DNA from: CAZMHN01 sp964566145
Lineage (GTDB): Bacteria > Patescibacteriota > Patescibacteriia > Veblenbacterales > UBA10138
Direction of reading: 5' to 3'
Assembly: GCA_964566145.1 (NCBI GenBank)
Contig: CAZMHN010000001.1
Coordinates: 24,561 to 88,560, forward strand
Length of the DNA stretch: 64,000 bases
The notes under the pieces were generated by a model. That model was given only the letters and a program-made list of their open reading frames with translations, had not been told where the DNA came from and did no database searches. Of this stretch, positions 24,818 through 33,639 are shown piece by piece. Numbering within the stretch: position 1 is the stretch's first letter; each line of letters begins with the position of its first letter. A program made the position numbers and the translations under genes.

Positions 24818-26047
24818 CTACTCCGATAACTGCATACTTCGCAATATGCCCGTAGCGTCATCCGTAAAATACAGGAACCGTCCGTCCCCGGAAACAGTCA
24901 GATTCCCTGTCGTAACGCCTTCTCCCCGCTCGTTGACCGGCGAACCCACCACCGTGGTACTGCCGGTCGTATAGTCGATGCGCCAAACGGTGTCTGGCAC
25001 GCCCTGCGCCATCTCGCGCGCAAACCCGGCGCCAGCTGGAAGCTCCTGAGGCACGGCGCAATAGGCCGCCGAACCCGCGAAAGTACATTTATCGGCCCAA
25101 GTGGACAGATTCAAAGTCTGGTGGTTTGAGCCCACCCGGTCAACCGAACCGTCCACCAGGTAAAGCATGGGCTTGTAGTCGGTCTGATCGCTGTACGCCG
25201 AATACAATATGCGCTGTCCGTCCGGAGTCCACTTGGGAGTAAAGCCCCGGCCTTCCACGTTCAGGGCTCGGTAATTCTCATCGTTGAAGCCTATGAGAAG
25301 AACTTGCTGTTCGAACACGCCCTGCGCCTCGCCGGTACGAGACAGCGCTACCACCTGGTTGTTCGGCGCCCATTCTACATCCACCTTGTCCGCGTTGTCG
25401 CCCATAGGCTCTATGCCCCTGAGATTCGAGCCGTCCGGATTCACGGCCACTATCCAATTGTCAGCCGTACGGTCGCTCAGGAACTTGCCGGCCAGCTCGC
25501 TACTGTCGTATGAAAAGGAAAACTCAGCCATCTCCTGGGGGAGCGTGTACTGCTTCTGCGTACGGAAATCGTACACGATGTTGGCGCCATCCGGGAACTC
25601 AAGCACGGCCTTGTCCTTGGAACCGGCCCAGGTAATATCCTGCACGTTGCAATACGTGGCCTCGGCCAGGCGGCTACGGTTGCCGCTCGCGTCCACCTCG
25701 TAGAACTGACACGTAGCCGCGTCGTAGTACCGCACCGTCCCGCTTGAAGTCACCTCCGGATCCAAGGCCGCGCCGCTGGTAAGGGCCGGTGAAGCGGTAA
25801 GGCCTCCGTCAGCTACGAGCGAAGCTTCCGGGAACACAGGCACTCCGATACCCGGCTCGTTCGTGCCTGGCGCAGGTCCGCCTTCATTCACGGCCGGAAA
25901 GCCTCCTGGCGGAGTTACGTTCACGTTAGTAGGCGGCTCAACCGGCTCCGGACGCCACACCAGGTACATAAGCCAGGCCAGCACTATGATGCCAACGGCG
26001 ACCACCGCCATCAAAATAAGCTTCCGTCTGTCCAAATTCTCAAGCAT
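24818..26047 (-). CDS. Membrane-anchored TolB/WD40-like beta-propeller protein
   Basis: One N-terminal helix (about residues 9-29, LILMAVVAVGIIVLAWLMYLVW) and a Pro/Gly-rich linker (about 35-75) lead into an extracellular domain of repeating beta blades. Blade-like signatures recur: FSFSYDSSELAGKFL, VDVEWAPNNQVVALSR, FTPKWTPDGQRILYSAYS and LTVSGDGRFLYFTDD. These follow the D-G/N-x-x-hydrophobic pattern of TolB/PD40 repeats. It is 409 residues with four Cys or so. It sits between the pilin gene and dsbA in the operon, so a scaffold or docking role in the extracellular part of the machine is inferred. No enzyme motif is seen. Confidence 0.65.
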   Translation of the reverse strand: MLENLDRRKLILMAVVAVGIIVLAWLMYLVWRPEPVEPPTNVNVTPPGGFPAVNEGGPAPGTNEPGIGVPVFPEASLVADGGLTASPALTSGAALDPEVTSSGTVRYYDAATCQFYEVDASGNRSRLAEATYCNVQDITWAGSKDKAVLEFPDGANIVYDFRTQKQYTLPQEMAEFSFSYDSSELAGKFLSDRTADNWIVAVNPDGSNLRGIEPMGDNADKVDVEWAPNNQVVALSRTGEAQGVFEQQVLLIGFNDENYRALNVEGRGFTPKWTPDGQRILYSAYSDQTDYKPMLYLVDGSVDRVGSNHQTLNLSTWADKCTFAGSAAYCAVPQELPAGAGFAREMAQGVPDTVWRIDYTTGSTTVVGSPVNERGEGVTTGNLTVSGDGRFLYFTDDATGILRSMQLSE

Positions 26048-26051
26048 ATGC

Positions 26052-27482
26052 CTAGCGGTCAGGGAAATTGGCCCGTGTAATGTTTAGATCGCACACGAAC
26101 GGAGTCCTAATACTTCCATCCTGATTCAGTATCGCACTTTCCGGTATCAAACTGGAAGCGGGCACGGCACCCCAATCCAATCTGTCAACCGCCGCGGCCT
26201 TGGGGTCACTGGCACTGGGCGACGAACCGGAAATGTGCTTTGTTTCGCCGGCTTGACAAGAAGAAGCATCCACAGCATACCAGTCATCTGACCCGGAGCT
26301 TTCAACTTCGACTAAAAGTGCATAGCCCTTGCCTCCTCCTGATGAGGAACATAAGGCCGACGGTCGTAACGGCATATAGGAACGTTCTCCGGTCATTCCA
26401 CCGCCCTGGCCCCAACAATTAGAAACGGCATAGGCTGATTTGCCCTCGACGTCAATGGTGCTGACATTAGGTGCATTTGGTTCGCTTACGCTACAATCAA
26501 AACCTGAAGCAGGGTTAGTATTATTACATATTATCTGTAAATCAATGTAATTAGTCTCGATTCCAGTGAGCTTACCCTGTATCAGATAATTACTACACGC
26601 ATATTTCGGACTGTCGCTATAAAGATTTTCAAAACATCCTTGTCCGCCATCGCATTCTATCCCGATACATTCATTTCCATTGACTACAAGTGTCCTTCCG
26701 CATGTCACTAATGGCCGCTGCGTTATAAGTTCAGCGCTGGAACCACCACACTGTCCACCGCCCGGACAATCTGAGTTCTGATAACAATCCATCCTGTTGC
26801 GGTCTCCGCCTACACATTTGCCGGTTTTGTCATAGTATCCCACGCTATACAGCCCCGGATTCTCGCTGTACTTAGGACAGAAACCGAAAAAATCCGGCTT
26901 GACCATTTCTATGGGCGGCAGGGTGTTCAAGACCAGTCTTGGGTTCACCAATGAAAGCAAAGAGTAGGACAAGAGCGCTATCACCAGGCCTGAAATCGCA
27001 CTGACAATCGTGTCGTTGGCATCAGTTATCTTGGCGGGACTGCCCGCGGCCATAATACGCTTGAAGCCGCCCCACATCACCATGACCACGGCCACCACAG
27101 CCAGCATGGCCACGAAGAACTTGTAGAACGCCGCCAGGTATTGCGGGAATCCGCCCGTGACCTTGCTTCCGAAGCCGGGAATGGGCACCTGGAGGTCTAT
27201 GTTCGTACTGCCTACAAAACAGCGGGCTGTTTCCACGTCAGCCGTACCCCGGCAGTTCTCCACGCTCCATTGGTCATTCTCCCCATTTCCATACACCGGA
27301 TTTCCGCGAAATACGTTTCCCTTGCCCCATATGCCCTTGGCCCCTTCGCAATCAGCTTCCAGCCAGCAACGCTTCTGCAACGCCTCATCCAATCCCGAAT
27401 CGGCGGCCAACGCCGGCAGGGCCACCCACGGCAACACCAGCACCGCCAATGATACGAGTAAAATGAAAAATCTCCTGTTCAT
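26052..27482 (-). CDS. VirB2-like pilin protein with Cys-rich C-terminal domain
   Basis: 476 residues. Signal peptide MNRRFFILLVSLAVLVLPWV..ALA, a short Cys-containing segment, then the VirB2/TrbC-like pair of hydrophobic helices (about 120-190: FFVAMLAVVAVVMVMWGGFK, MAAGSPAKITDANDT, SAISGLVIALLSYSLLSLVN). A roughly 270-residue Cys-rich exported domain follows (for example CVGGDRNRMDCYQNSDCPGG). The helix block is nearly identical, in DNA too, to that in the 22786-24138 gene, so the two are paralogues with different C-terminal cargo. It is predicted to sit in or polymerise from the cytoplasmic membrane as the pilus-like subunit. Codon spacing to neighbours is 1-4 nt, as expected in an operon. 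Confidence 0.7.
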   Translation of the reverse strand: MNRRFFILLVSLAVLVLPWVALPALAADSGLDEALQKRCWLEADCEGAKGIWGKGNVFRGNPVYGNGENDQWSVENCRGTADVETARCFVGSTNIDLQVPIPGFGSKVTGGFPQYLAAFYKFFVAMLAVVAVVMVMWGGFKRIMAAGSPAKITDANDTIVSAISGLVIALLSYSLLSLVNPRLVLNTLPPIEMVKPDFFGFCPKYSENPGLYSVGYYDKTGKCVGGDRNRMDCYQNSDCPGGGQCGGSSAELITQRPLVTCGRTLVVNGNECIGIECDGGQGCFENLYSDSPKYACSNYLIQGKLTGIETNYIDLQIICNNTNPASGFDCSVSEPNAPNVSTIDVEGKSAYAVSNCWGQGGGMTGERSYMPLRPSALCSSSGGGKGYALLVEVESSGSDDWYAVDASSCQAGETKHISGSSPSASDPKAAAVDRLDWGAVPASSLIPESAILNQDGSIRTPFVCDLNITRANFPDR

Positions 27483-27483
27483 A

Positions 27484-28014
27484 CTATTGTGCTACCCACT
27501 TATACACCGTGCCCGCAAGCTCGCATCCGCCCACCTTGCCGAACAGACCCAAAACTGGCGATACGGCCGGGCCTAGGTTTTCGCATGCCATGGCCGGGTC
27601 ACTAACCAACGCGTAAACCACGCCGAACACTATAATCAGAATTGTAAGCGCAAAAAGCATTAATCCGTAATTGACCGCCTTTTCCCAGCCAGACTGTTTC
27701 CACCATGGTATAACGATTGGAAAAATTATTGTCTCTATAAACGACCAGGATAACAAGGCCCAGATGGAAATAAACACGTCGCCCAAGGATGTGGTGCCGA
27801 ACGTCACTCCTTTTATCAGCCAACCTATCCTCTTCAGCTGTTTCAGTTTCTTGGCTAGACGTTCGACTGACTCTGCCTTACCCTGCAGAGCCGATGCCGC
27901 GGCTTTCCCAGCTACCCGCTTTGCCAATTCGCGCTCGGCCACCAAGGCTACCTGCGTCTCGCGTGCAACGGCCGCGCCCCTAACCACGGCAGCGGCAATG
28001 GCAGGTAAGGGCAT
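27484..28014 (-). CDS. Membrane protein of the secretion-like locus, 176 residues
   Basis: The N-terminal about 60 residues are Ala/Lys/Glu-rich and helical (VAERELAKRVAGKAAASALQ, KLKQLKRI). Two membrane helices follow (about 75-97, SLGDVFISIWALLSWSFIET and 117-138, YGLMLFALTILIIVFGVVYA), then an exported tail with two cysteines (AMACENLG, VGGCELAG). No family is recognised. Its tight position between the pilin and the VirB8-like gene (1 and 3 nt gaps) makes it a structural part of the same machine, inferred from context. The paired C-terminal cysteines fit the disulfide theme of the locus. Confidence 0.7.
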   Translation of the reverse strand: MPLPAIAAAVVRGAAVARETQVALVAERELAKRVAGKAAASALQGKAESVERLAKKLKQLKRIGWLIKGVTFGTTSLGDVFISIWALLSWSFIETIIFPIVIPWWKQSGWEKAVNYGLMLFALTILIIVFGVVYALVSDPAMACENLGPAVSPVLGLFGKVGGCELAGTVYKWVAQ

Positions 28015-28017
28015 AGG

Positions 28018-28584
28018 CTACTGCTCCCACCTGGCGCTATCCACCAGCCACTGACCGCCGCTTAGCACCATGGACAACCTTAGTTTTTGATAAGACAGTC
28101 TGGGCGCCTCCTCGCGCGCAAAGCGCTCCTGCCGCTGTACTTGCACCCAAACTTCGGCCGAAATTTCCCCCTGCTGGATCACTTCTAGAACGAGCGCCCG
28201 CGAGGAAGAGCTGTAAAACGCCGCCGGTTCGCCCGCGCCCGAATCCATGGTTCGCTCGACCTGCCGGCGTAAGCCTTCGGTGTAGAACCGGTCGAGTGCT
28301 TTCAAATTTTCGAATGGCGCGTCTGTGGAGTAACTGCCGTACCCCTCGGCAAAGGCGTAAGCAGTCTGCTGAAGGCCCAGGGTGTTCGTGTCAACGGCCG
28401 GTTCGCCTGCGGGGGCCGGCTGAATCGGATCAGGAGCGGAGGCCTCGGGCGATTGTTCTGTTATGGGCGGTTGCTCTATCCGGCCGCTGGATGTGCGCGA
28501 GGACCACAGGCTCCACGCGGCTATGCCCAGGGCCGCTATCAGTGCTGCCGACAAGGAAATTATGATAAGCAGACGTCGGTTCAT
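28018..28584 (-). CDS. Single-pass protein with NTF2/VirB8-like extracellular domain
   Basis: One N-terminal membrane helix (about residues 4-27, LLIIISLSAALIAALGIAAW), a Ser/Pro/Glu-rich linker (about 30-70), then a compact domain of about 110 residues. That domain begins with a helix (TAYAFAEGYGSYSTD) and ends with beta strands (EVWVQVQRQERFAREE, LRLSMVLSGGQWLVDSARW). This order is that of NTF2-like domains such as VirB8/TcpC in conjugation systems. At 188 residues and directly after the VirB4 gene it occupies the place expected for VirB8. Assignment by topology and context; sequence motifs are too weak for certainty. Confidence 0.6.
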   Translation of the reverse strand: MNRRLLIIISLSAALIAALGIAAWSLWSSRTSSGRIEQPPITEQSPEASAPDPIQPAPAGEPAVDTNTLGLQQTAYAFAEGYGSYSTDAPFENLKALDRFYTEGLRRQVERTMDSGAGEPAAFYSSSSRALVLEVIQQGEISAEVWVQVQRQERFAREEAPRLSYQKLRLSMVLSGGQWLVDSARWEQ

Positions 28585-28590
28585 GTCTTT

Positions 28591-30465
28591 CTACCCTATC
28601 TCCGGCTCCTGCAGGCTGGCCTCGAACTGTTTCTTGGCCTCTTCTATCTCCAGAAGCTGCCTGGGGTCGCTAGTTATGAGCTGATCCTCGGTGTAGCTGG
28701 CCACCACCTTGATGGCGGCGTGCTTTGAGCCGGCGAAGAATATACCCTCGCCTACCCCGCACTCCAGCAATAAGTACTTCTCACCCTCGGTCAGAAGGAA
28801 GGTCTTCACCACAATGTCGATGCCGGCTGACGACTGCTTCAACAGCAGTTGCAGGCTGGAATTCGTGACTATGGCCTGTCCGTAGGGGCTGGTCAGGAAA
28901 TCGTTCACGTCTTGCGTAATTGTGGTAACGCCAAGGTAGTACTTGCGGCAACGTTTCACCAACGCGAAGATGAATTTGGCAGAGTCCTCGTGCTGCATCA
29001 GCCACCATGCCTCGTCGATGACCAAAATGCGTTTCTTCAATTGTGACCTGACCACGTTCCAGATGTAGTTCACGATGGTGTATATGGCGATGGGCCTGAG
29101 CTCATCCTCCAAATCCCTGACCGAGAACACCACCAGCTGGTTCCGCACGTCAACGTTAGTGGGACTGTTGAACAATCCGGCAAAAGTACCCTCCGTATAC
29201 TTTTTGAGCCGCAATACCAAATCCTCCCCGCCCTGCATGCCCGCCAGCACTTCTTCGAAATCCGCCATGACCGGCGACTCCGCCTTAGACAGGTCCGTAG
29301 TAGAGGTAATGTCCTTCTTGGCGTAGGTTTCAATGAGTGCGCGGTCGATGATGGAGTCCTCCTGATGTGTAAGGTTGCCCAGCATCAGACGCATCAGGCC
29401 CTTCAGAGTGATGACGGCTGAACGTATAATGTCGCCGGTCTTCACGTCGCCTACCGGGCGCGGCAAATCAAACGGGTTTATCTTGGCGTCCGAATTCAGA
29501 GAAATATTCACGTAGGTCCCGCCCACGGCATCGCACAGGTGCTTGTACTCCATTTCCGGGTCAACAATGATGACGTCCGTACCCATCATGAGCGAACGGA
29601 GCACCTCGAGCTTCACGGCGTAGCTCTTGCCAGCGCCCGATGTGGCGAACACCACCATATTGGCGTTCTGCAAGCTGAATCTGTCGAACAGAATGAGCGA
29701 ATTATTGTGGCGGTTGATGCCGTACAGTATGCCGTTATCACTGGTCAGCTCGGCGGAGATGAAAGGGAAAGACGAGGCCACCGGCGACGTGTTCATGTTG
29801 AAGTAAATCTGCAGTTCGTCGTTGGCCAACGGCAAGGTGGAGTTGAATCCCTGTTCTCCCTGCCACAGCGCGCGTCGGGAGTAGACCAGCTTGGAGCCGA
29901 TGATGGATTCCACCTGTTCGGTAAGCTTGTCCAGCTCCTTTTTATCGTGGGAGTAAATGGTGGCATAAAGCGCGAACTGGAAGAAGCGCTCGATGCCTTG
30001 GGTCAGGTCGTCCCTAAGCTTCTCAATGTCCCTAAGGGCTGTTTCGCGTATGGGATCCCTGGGTGCGCCCTTGTCATGGTCAGCCACTATCTGCGCCTCC
30101 AGTGCGCCCACTTTGTTCCGGAGCTGCTTCAGGATGACTTCGGACGGCACCTGGTAGAAGAACATGCCCACGTCCAAGGTGGCGTTCAGGTTCACGATGG
30201 GGGCGAACCACCCCACGGATATGTACCTCGGGTACGACAGCACGAACAAGGTCCGGAGGTAGAGGTCGTTGAGCTCCACGTGATCGGGCATGATGCGGAA
30301 ACTGGCCGGCGCGATAAGGTCCCGTACGCGGACCGCCCCTTCCCGCAATATTCTTTCAGCCTCCAGTATCTCCTTTTGCGTGCCAGTCGGAATAACCTGC
30401 TCCGGGGGCGGAGCGGCCGTCTCCTTGAGCTGTTTCTGCACCTTGCTTTTCGTAAAAAGTCCCAT
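28591..30465 (-). CDS. virB4: VirB4/TraC-type conjugation ATPase, main ATPase part
   Basis: Cytoplasmic AAA+-like ATPase powering a type IV secretion or conjugation machine. Walker A is FATSGAGKSYAVKLEVLRS (about residues 275-293), followed by DVIIVDPEMEYKHLC. Walker B is RILVIDEAWWLMQ, with the downstream TQDVNDFL sensor region typical of VirB4/TraC. The N-terminal about 250 residues hold the CagE/TrbE-like domain. The ATG at 30465 (MGLFTKSKVQ) is chosen because GGCAGGG lies 6 nt before it; a GTG two codons upstream is possible. The preceding gene encodes a further N-terminal VirB4 segment, so the protein is split in this genome. Confidence 0.9.
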   Translation of the reverse strand: MGLFTKSKVQKQLKETAAPPPEQVIPTGTQKEILEAERILREGAVRVRDLIAPASFRIMPDHVELNDLYLRTLFVLSYPRYISVGWFAPIVNLNATLDVGMFFYQVPSEVILKQLRNKVGALEAQIVADHDKGAPRDPIRETALRDIEKLRDDLTQGIERFFQFALYATIYSHDKKELDKLTEQVESIIGSKLVYSRRALWQGEQGFNSTLPLANDELQIYFNMNTSPVASSFPFISAELTSDNGILYGINRHNNSLILFDRFSLQNANMVVFATSGAGKSYAVKLEVLRSLMMGTDVIIVDPEMEYKHLCDAVGGTYVNISLNSDAKINPFDLPRPVGDVKTGDIIRSAVITLKGLMRLMLGNLTHQEDSIIDRALIETYAKKDITSTTDLSKAESPVMADFEEVLAGMQGGEDLVLRLKKYTEGTFAGLFNSPTNVDVRNQLVVFSVRDLEDELRPIAIYTIVNYIWNVVRSQLKKRILVIDEAWWLMQHEDSAKFIFALVKRCRKYYLGVTTITQDVNDFLTSPYGQAIVTNSSLQLLLKQSSAGIDIVVKTFLLTEGEKYLLLECGVGEGIFFAGSKHAAIKVVASYTEDQLITSDPRQLLEIEEAKKQFEASLQEPEIG

Positions 30466-30476
30466 AGTCACCCTGC

Positions 30477-31199
30477 CTATACGGGTTGCTCGTCAGGCAA
30501 CACCGCAGTGGTCCGGTCAACCTGCAATTTATCTATGTCCGTCATGGGTTGCTGGCCCTTGAGCTCCGGGTTGTACGTGGCGTAGTACAGTTCAATCAGG
30601 CTTTGGGTATCCAGTCGAGCCACCTTCAGACTAATGGAGTTCAGTCCTGTGGCCACAAAATCACACCGCTTGGCCAGCTCATCCGCGTGATGCTCGAACT
30701 CCTGGCGGTTCAGACGCACGTGCTTGGCGGCGCTGAAGGCGGATAGGAACCGCGAGACAGGGCTCCGCTGTTTGTCGGATACCGGACTGTACGGCACCAC
30801 CACGAAAAACCGCTTGGTCATGATGTCGCCCAGGCTGATAAGCTCCTTGATGTAGTTCAGATACTCGCTTATCTGCACCCGCAGAAGCTCGTTCGTTTGT
30901 TGCTTCTCCAGGTCGGCCAGGTTCTTGAGGTATGAGTCTATGTTGAGCTTCCTGGACTGAATGACTATCTGGAGCGGGAAGTCGAGCGAATTCAGGAACT
31001 GCATGTAGGCCTGGATGGTGGCCGTCTGCTCGTCCTCGCTCTTCAGGGCAAAATTTATGGATGAAGCCAAGAGCACGCCCCGGAGCGTTCCGTCGCGCAT
31101 AATGACGCATCCGTCCCGCACCTCGGCGATGTCGAGATACGAAGACGTAGGCGGTCCGACTTTCGACTTGGCTAATACATTCCTAAGCGGCATAAACAA
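30477..31199 (-). CDS. TraC/VirB4 N-terminal-domain protein (separate gene)
   Basis: 240 residues without ATPase motifs. It resembles the N-terminal region of TraC/VirB4: YLDIAEVRDGCVIMRDGTLR, then SINFALKSEDEQTATIQAYM and NSLDFPLQIVIQSRKLNIDSYL. In classical systems this part is fused to the ATPase; here it is a separate gene 12 nt upstream of it. The start is a TTG at 31199 with AGGAG at 6-nt spacing; an ATG at 31193 would be 12 nt from that site. It probably forms the membrane-proximal part of a two-subunit VirB4 complex (inference). Confidence 0.8.
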   Translation of the reverse strand: MFMPLRNVLAKSKVGPPTSSYLDIAEVRDGCVIMRDGTLRGVLLASSINFALKSEDEQTATIQAYMQFLNSLDFPLQIVIQSRKLNIDSYLKNLADLEKQQTNELLRVQISEYLNYIKELISLGDIMTKRFFVVVPYSPVSDKQRSPVSRFLSAFSAAKHVRLNRQEFEHHADELAKRCDFVATGLNSISLKVARLDTQSLIELYYATYNPELKGQQPMTDIDKLQVDRTTAVLPDEQPV

Positions 31200-31202
31200 A
31201 TA

Positions 31203-31655
31203 TCACTCCTTGCTCTTGGCTCCAAACTCGTCTTCCGGCTGATACGCTCCTCCGGTATCCACGACCAACGACAACTCCTGTAGCCGGGAAGACGGGACGT
31301 AAGGCTTGGTGCGGTGAGTTTCCGGAACGGCCGTGGTGGCGCGGCCGCGCGCCGGAGCCACATCGGTAAGTTCAGTCGGCTTCTGCCACACCCGCACCTT
31401 GGGCGTGAAGAACGTAGCGAAAAAGTTGGACAGGAAGAAATGGAACGGCATCCCGTTCACTTTCATGAAAGCGAACAGCGCCGTCAGGAACACGGTCACC
31501 AACGCTTCTAAAATGAACAAGCCGAAATCAGCGAACTTGAACTCCAAGAACAGGAGGAATCCGGCCACCAACATAACTATGAACTGACGGACGGTTACGG
31601 GGCCGATTATCTTATCCTCTACATCTATGAACTGCGGGACGACGAACTGTTGCAT
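31203..31655 (-). CDS. PrgI-family (VirB3-like) membrane protein
   Basis: Starts MQQFVVPQFIDVEDKIIGPV, the characteristic N-terminus of PrgI-family proteins found next to VirB4 in Gram-positive and CPR conjugation-type loci. Two membrane helices follow (about 23-40, VRQFIVMLVAGFLLFLEFKF and 43-64, LFILEALVTVFLTALFAFM), with a polar cytoplasmic tail of about 65 residues. The 31655 ATG is used rather than an in-frame GTG at 31673, because the family begins with this motif. PrgI proteins are VirB3-like partners of VirB4 at the inner membrane, and the gene order PrgI, VirB4-N, VirB4 agrees. Confidence 0.88.
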   Translation of the reverse strand: MQQFVVPQFIDVEDKIIGPVTVRQFIVMLVAGFLLFLEFKFADFGLFILEALVTVFLTALFAFMKVNGMPFHFFLSNFFATFFTPKVRVWQKPTELTDVAPARGRATTAVPETHRTKPYVPSSRLQELSLVVDTGGAYQPEDEFGAKSKE

Positions 31656-31682
31656 ATAAAGTAAGTGTACCACGCGCCCGGT

Positions 31683-33638
31683 CTAGAATCTGAGCTTACT
31701 ATTAAAATCGACTACGGCATTGAACTCAGCCTCGGTCAGCACCTTCTCCCCAAGGCTCTGGTGTGCCGTGATGACCTGCGCCACGGGCTTTTCCTGTTCT
31801 ATGCTCTCCCGCCCGAGGGCAATGTACTGGCGATAGACCGGGCTCATGTGCCAAGCCTTCACCGCCTCAATGCGCCTGGCGATCGACGTTTCCCCGATGA
31901 GATCTATCTTGGCGCGTACCTTACGGAATGCCTCGGTCGGCGTGGCGCCCAGACGGCGGAAATCGACCAATGAAAGCGTCATGAGCTCATCGAGAGGACC
32001 CACCACCTTAGGCGGGGCTTTCACGTCCATAAGCTGAGGACGCACCGTCTCGCGCGTCGAGGCGGCTACCGCAGGCGCTTTGGTCTGTAGCTCCCTGAGC
32101 ATCTGCTGGCGCCACTCCTCGGCCTTCCCGGCATCGAAAGCCGGCGCGGACGGCCTCTGCGGGGGCGCGGATGCGCCCAGCGGCGGGCGGGGGGGCAACG
32201 GAGCGCCTGCTGGCGGGGCTACCGGCTCCGCCTGCGGCTTCACTTCGCCCCTTGTCAAGCGTTCGCCGAATTCGCGCTTGGCCGATTCCATTATGCCTAT
32301 GACCTGCTCAGCCTTGCTTGATTCCAGAGCCAAGCCGCCGGTCTCGGCCGGCTTCAACAGCGCCTCGCGCACCTCCACAGTCCCGCGGACATCTTTGAGG
32401 CGCGACACGAACAGCTGAATGAACCGCCGCTTATTCACGTCATCCTTGAAAGCCAGGCTGTTCTTCTGTATCACTTCATCGGCATAGCGCCGCAACTCCT
32501 GTTCCAATGTCAAAGACCCCTCCGTCTTCTCACGGTGCTTATCAGCCTCGCGCTCATCCTCCAGGTCGAAGAAGAACGCCGGTCGGGCCGTCTTCATGGC
32601 CTGTGGCGTGGGCTGAAGCGGCACAATAGGCAAGGTTTCCGGAGGCGGCACGAACTTGGTCGGCACTACGGGCTGGGGAGAGGGTATGCCTCCCTCCGTC
32701 TGTTCAGCCGGCTGGCTGGGTGCGGGAGGAGCCAACGACAAAGATGTTCTCTCCTCGACCAGCTCTCGCTCGGTCATCGGAATAACAGGTTGTCGTGTTT
32801 GGCTCACTGGCGGAACTTGCACACCGATAGTCTGTTCCTGTTCTTCTCCCGGCGTCTCAGCCGCGCTCCGCGCTCCGCCGGCATTCCTTATCTTATCAAT
32901 TATGTCGTCCGGTTCTTTAGGCAGAGTGCGCACCTGGCCTTTGTCTAAAATCACCTTTTCCCCCTGATTCACGAAGGTAACGCGCTCCTCGAGCCCCTCT
33001 GGCGTAAGCGACGACAATTGCAAGTAGTCAAACAAACCCAGCAGAGAACGCAAAACTGCACGCTGTGCGCCATCTAGCGCCATAACGGCGGAGTTCTGGC
33101 TCAAATACTGCCCGCGCTTATAGGCGTCGATGGTGCTGGCGCCGGCGAAGTTCCTGTAATCGCGCAACCAATCTCCTACGGTGCGCACCGCTTGAGATTC
33201 ATTCGTCTTGTCGCCAAGCGATTCCACGTTTTCCATGAGGGCTTGGACCAGCTGTTTCTTGTGCGCATCGCGCTGTTCATGCAGAATAATCCCGACCAGC
33301 CTGGCTTCCACCTTATCCTGCACATCCATATCAACATCCGTCAGGCCCGTCAGCGCTCCGTCACGGAAAAGCTCTACGGCATCTTTATCCAACAGAAAAG
33401 GCAGGCATAAAAATCCAAGCCGCTTTCTGAGTTTCTGATAGGTCATCCACAGCGACTGCTCCTGCTTTAGGCCTGTTGCCCCAGCCAAAGCTTGCGAAAG
33501 CGCCTTCCATAACTCATACCCCTTCGCCATGTCGCCCTGGCCGACGACAAAATCAACGTATCGGCCCAACAGATCGCAAAAATCCGTTGAGGATAAACGC
33601 TGAGCCAGTGCTTGGCTTGAAAAATTATCCTCCGGCAT
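31683..33638 (-). CDS. Large soluble protein of the secretion-like locus, 651 residues
   Basis: No signal peptide or membrane helix, so probably cytoplasmic. There are three parts: a helical N-terminal region (about 1-240, with DFCDLLGRYVDFVVG and LRSLLGLFDYLQLSSL), a Pro/Gln/Thr-rich low-complexity linker (about 265-360, repeated PPxP), and a helical C-terminal part (about 375-651) interrupted by a second Pro-rich stretch (LPPRPPLGASAPPQRPS). It contains almost no cysteine, unlike exported products of this locus. It sits 1 nt downstream of the VirB6-like gene and just upstream of PrgI. An adaptor or cytoplasmic docking role is inferred only from position. Confidence 0.65.
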   Translation of the reverse strand: MPEDNFSSQALAQRLSSTDFCDLLGRYVDFVVGQGDMAKGYELWKALSQALAGATGLKQEQSLWMTYQKLRKRLGFLCLPFLLDKDAVELFRDGALTGLTDVDMDVQDKVEARLVGIILHEQRDAHKKQLVQALMENVESLGDKTNESQAVRTVGDWLRDYRNFAGASTIDAYKRGQYLSQNSAVMALDGAQRAVLRSLLGLFDYLQLSSLTPEGLEERVTFVNQGEKVILDKGQVRTLPKEPDDIIDKIRNAGGARSAAETPGEEQEQTIGVQVPPVSQTRQPVIPMTERELVEERTSLSLAPPAPSQPAEQTEGGIPSPQPVVPTKFVPPPETLPIVPLQPTPQAMKTARPAFFFDLEDEREADKHREKTEGSLTLEQELRRYADEVIQKNSLAFKDDVNKRRFIQLFVSRLKDVRGTVEVREALLKPAETGGLALESSKAEQVIGIMESAKREFGERLTRGEVKPQAEPVAPPAGAPLPPRPPLGASAPPQRPSAPAFDAGKAEEWRQQMLRELQTKAPAVAASTRETVRPQLMDVKAPPKVVGPLDELMTLSLVDFRRLGATPTEAFRKVRAKIDLIGETSIARRIEAVKAWHMSPVYRQYIALGRESIEQEKPVAQVITAHQSLGEKVLTEAEFNAVVDFNSKLRF

Positions 33639-33639
33639 A

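Noticed and set aside
29539..30585. 348-codon rightward frame opposite virB4
   Set aside because: It covers the Walker A region of the real gene on the other strand and crosses into its neighbour, so it is a shadow.
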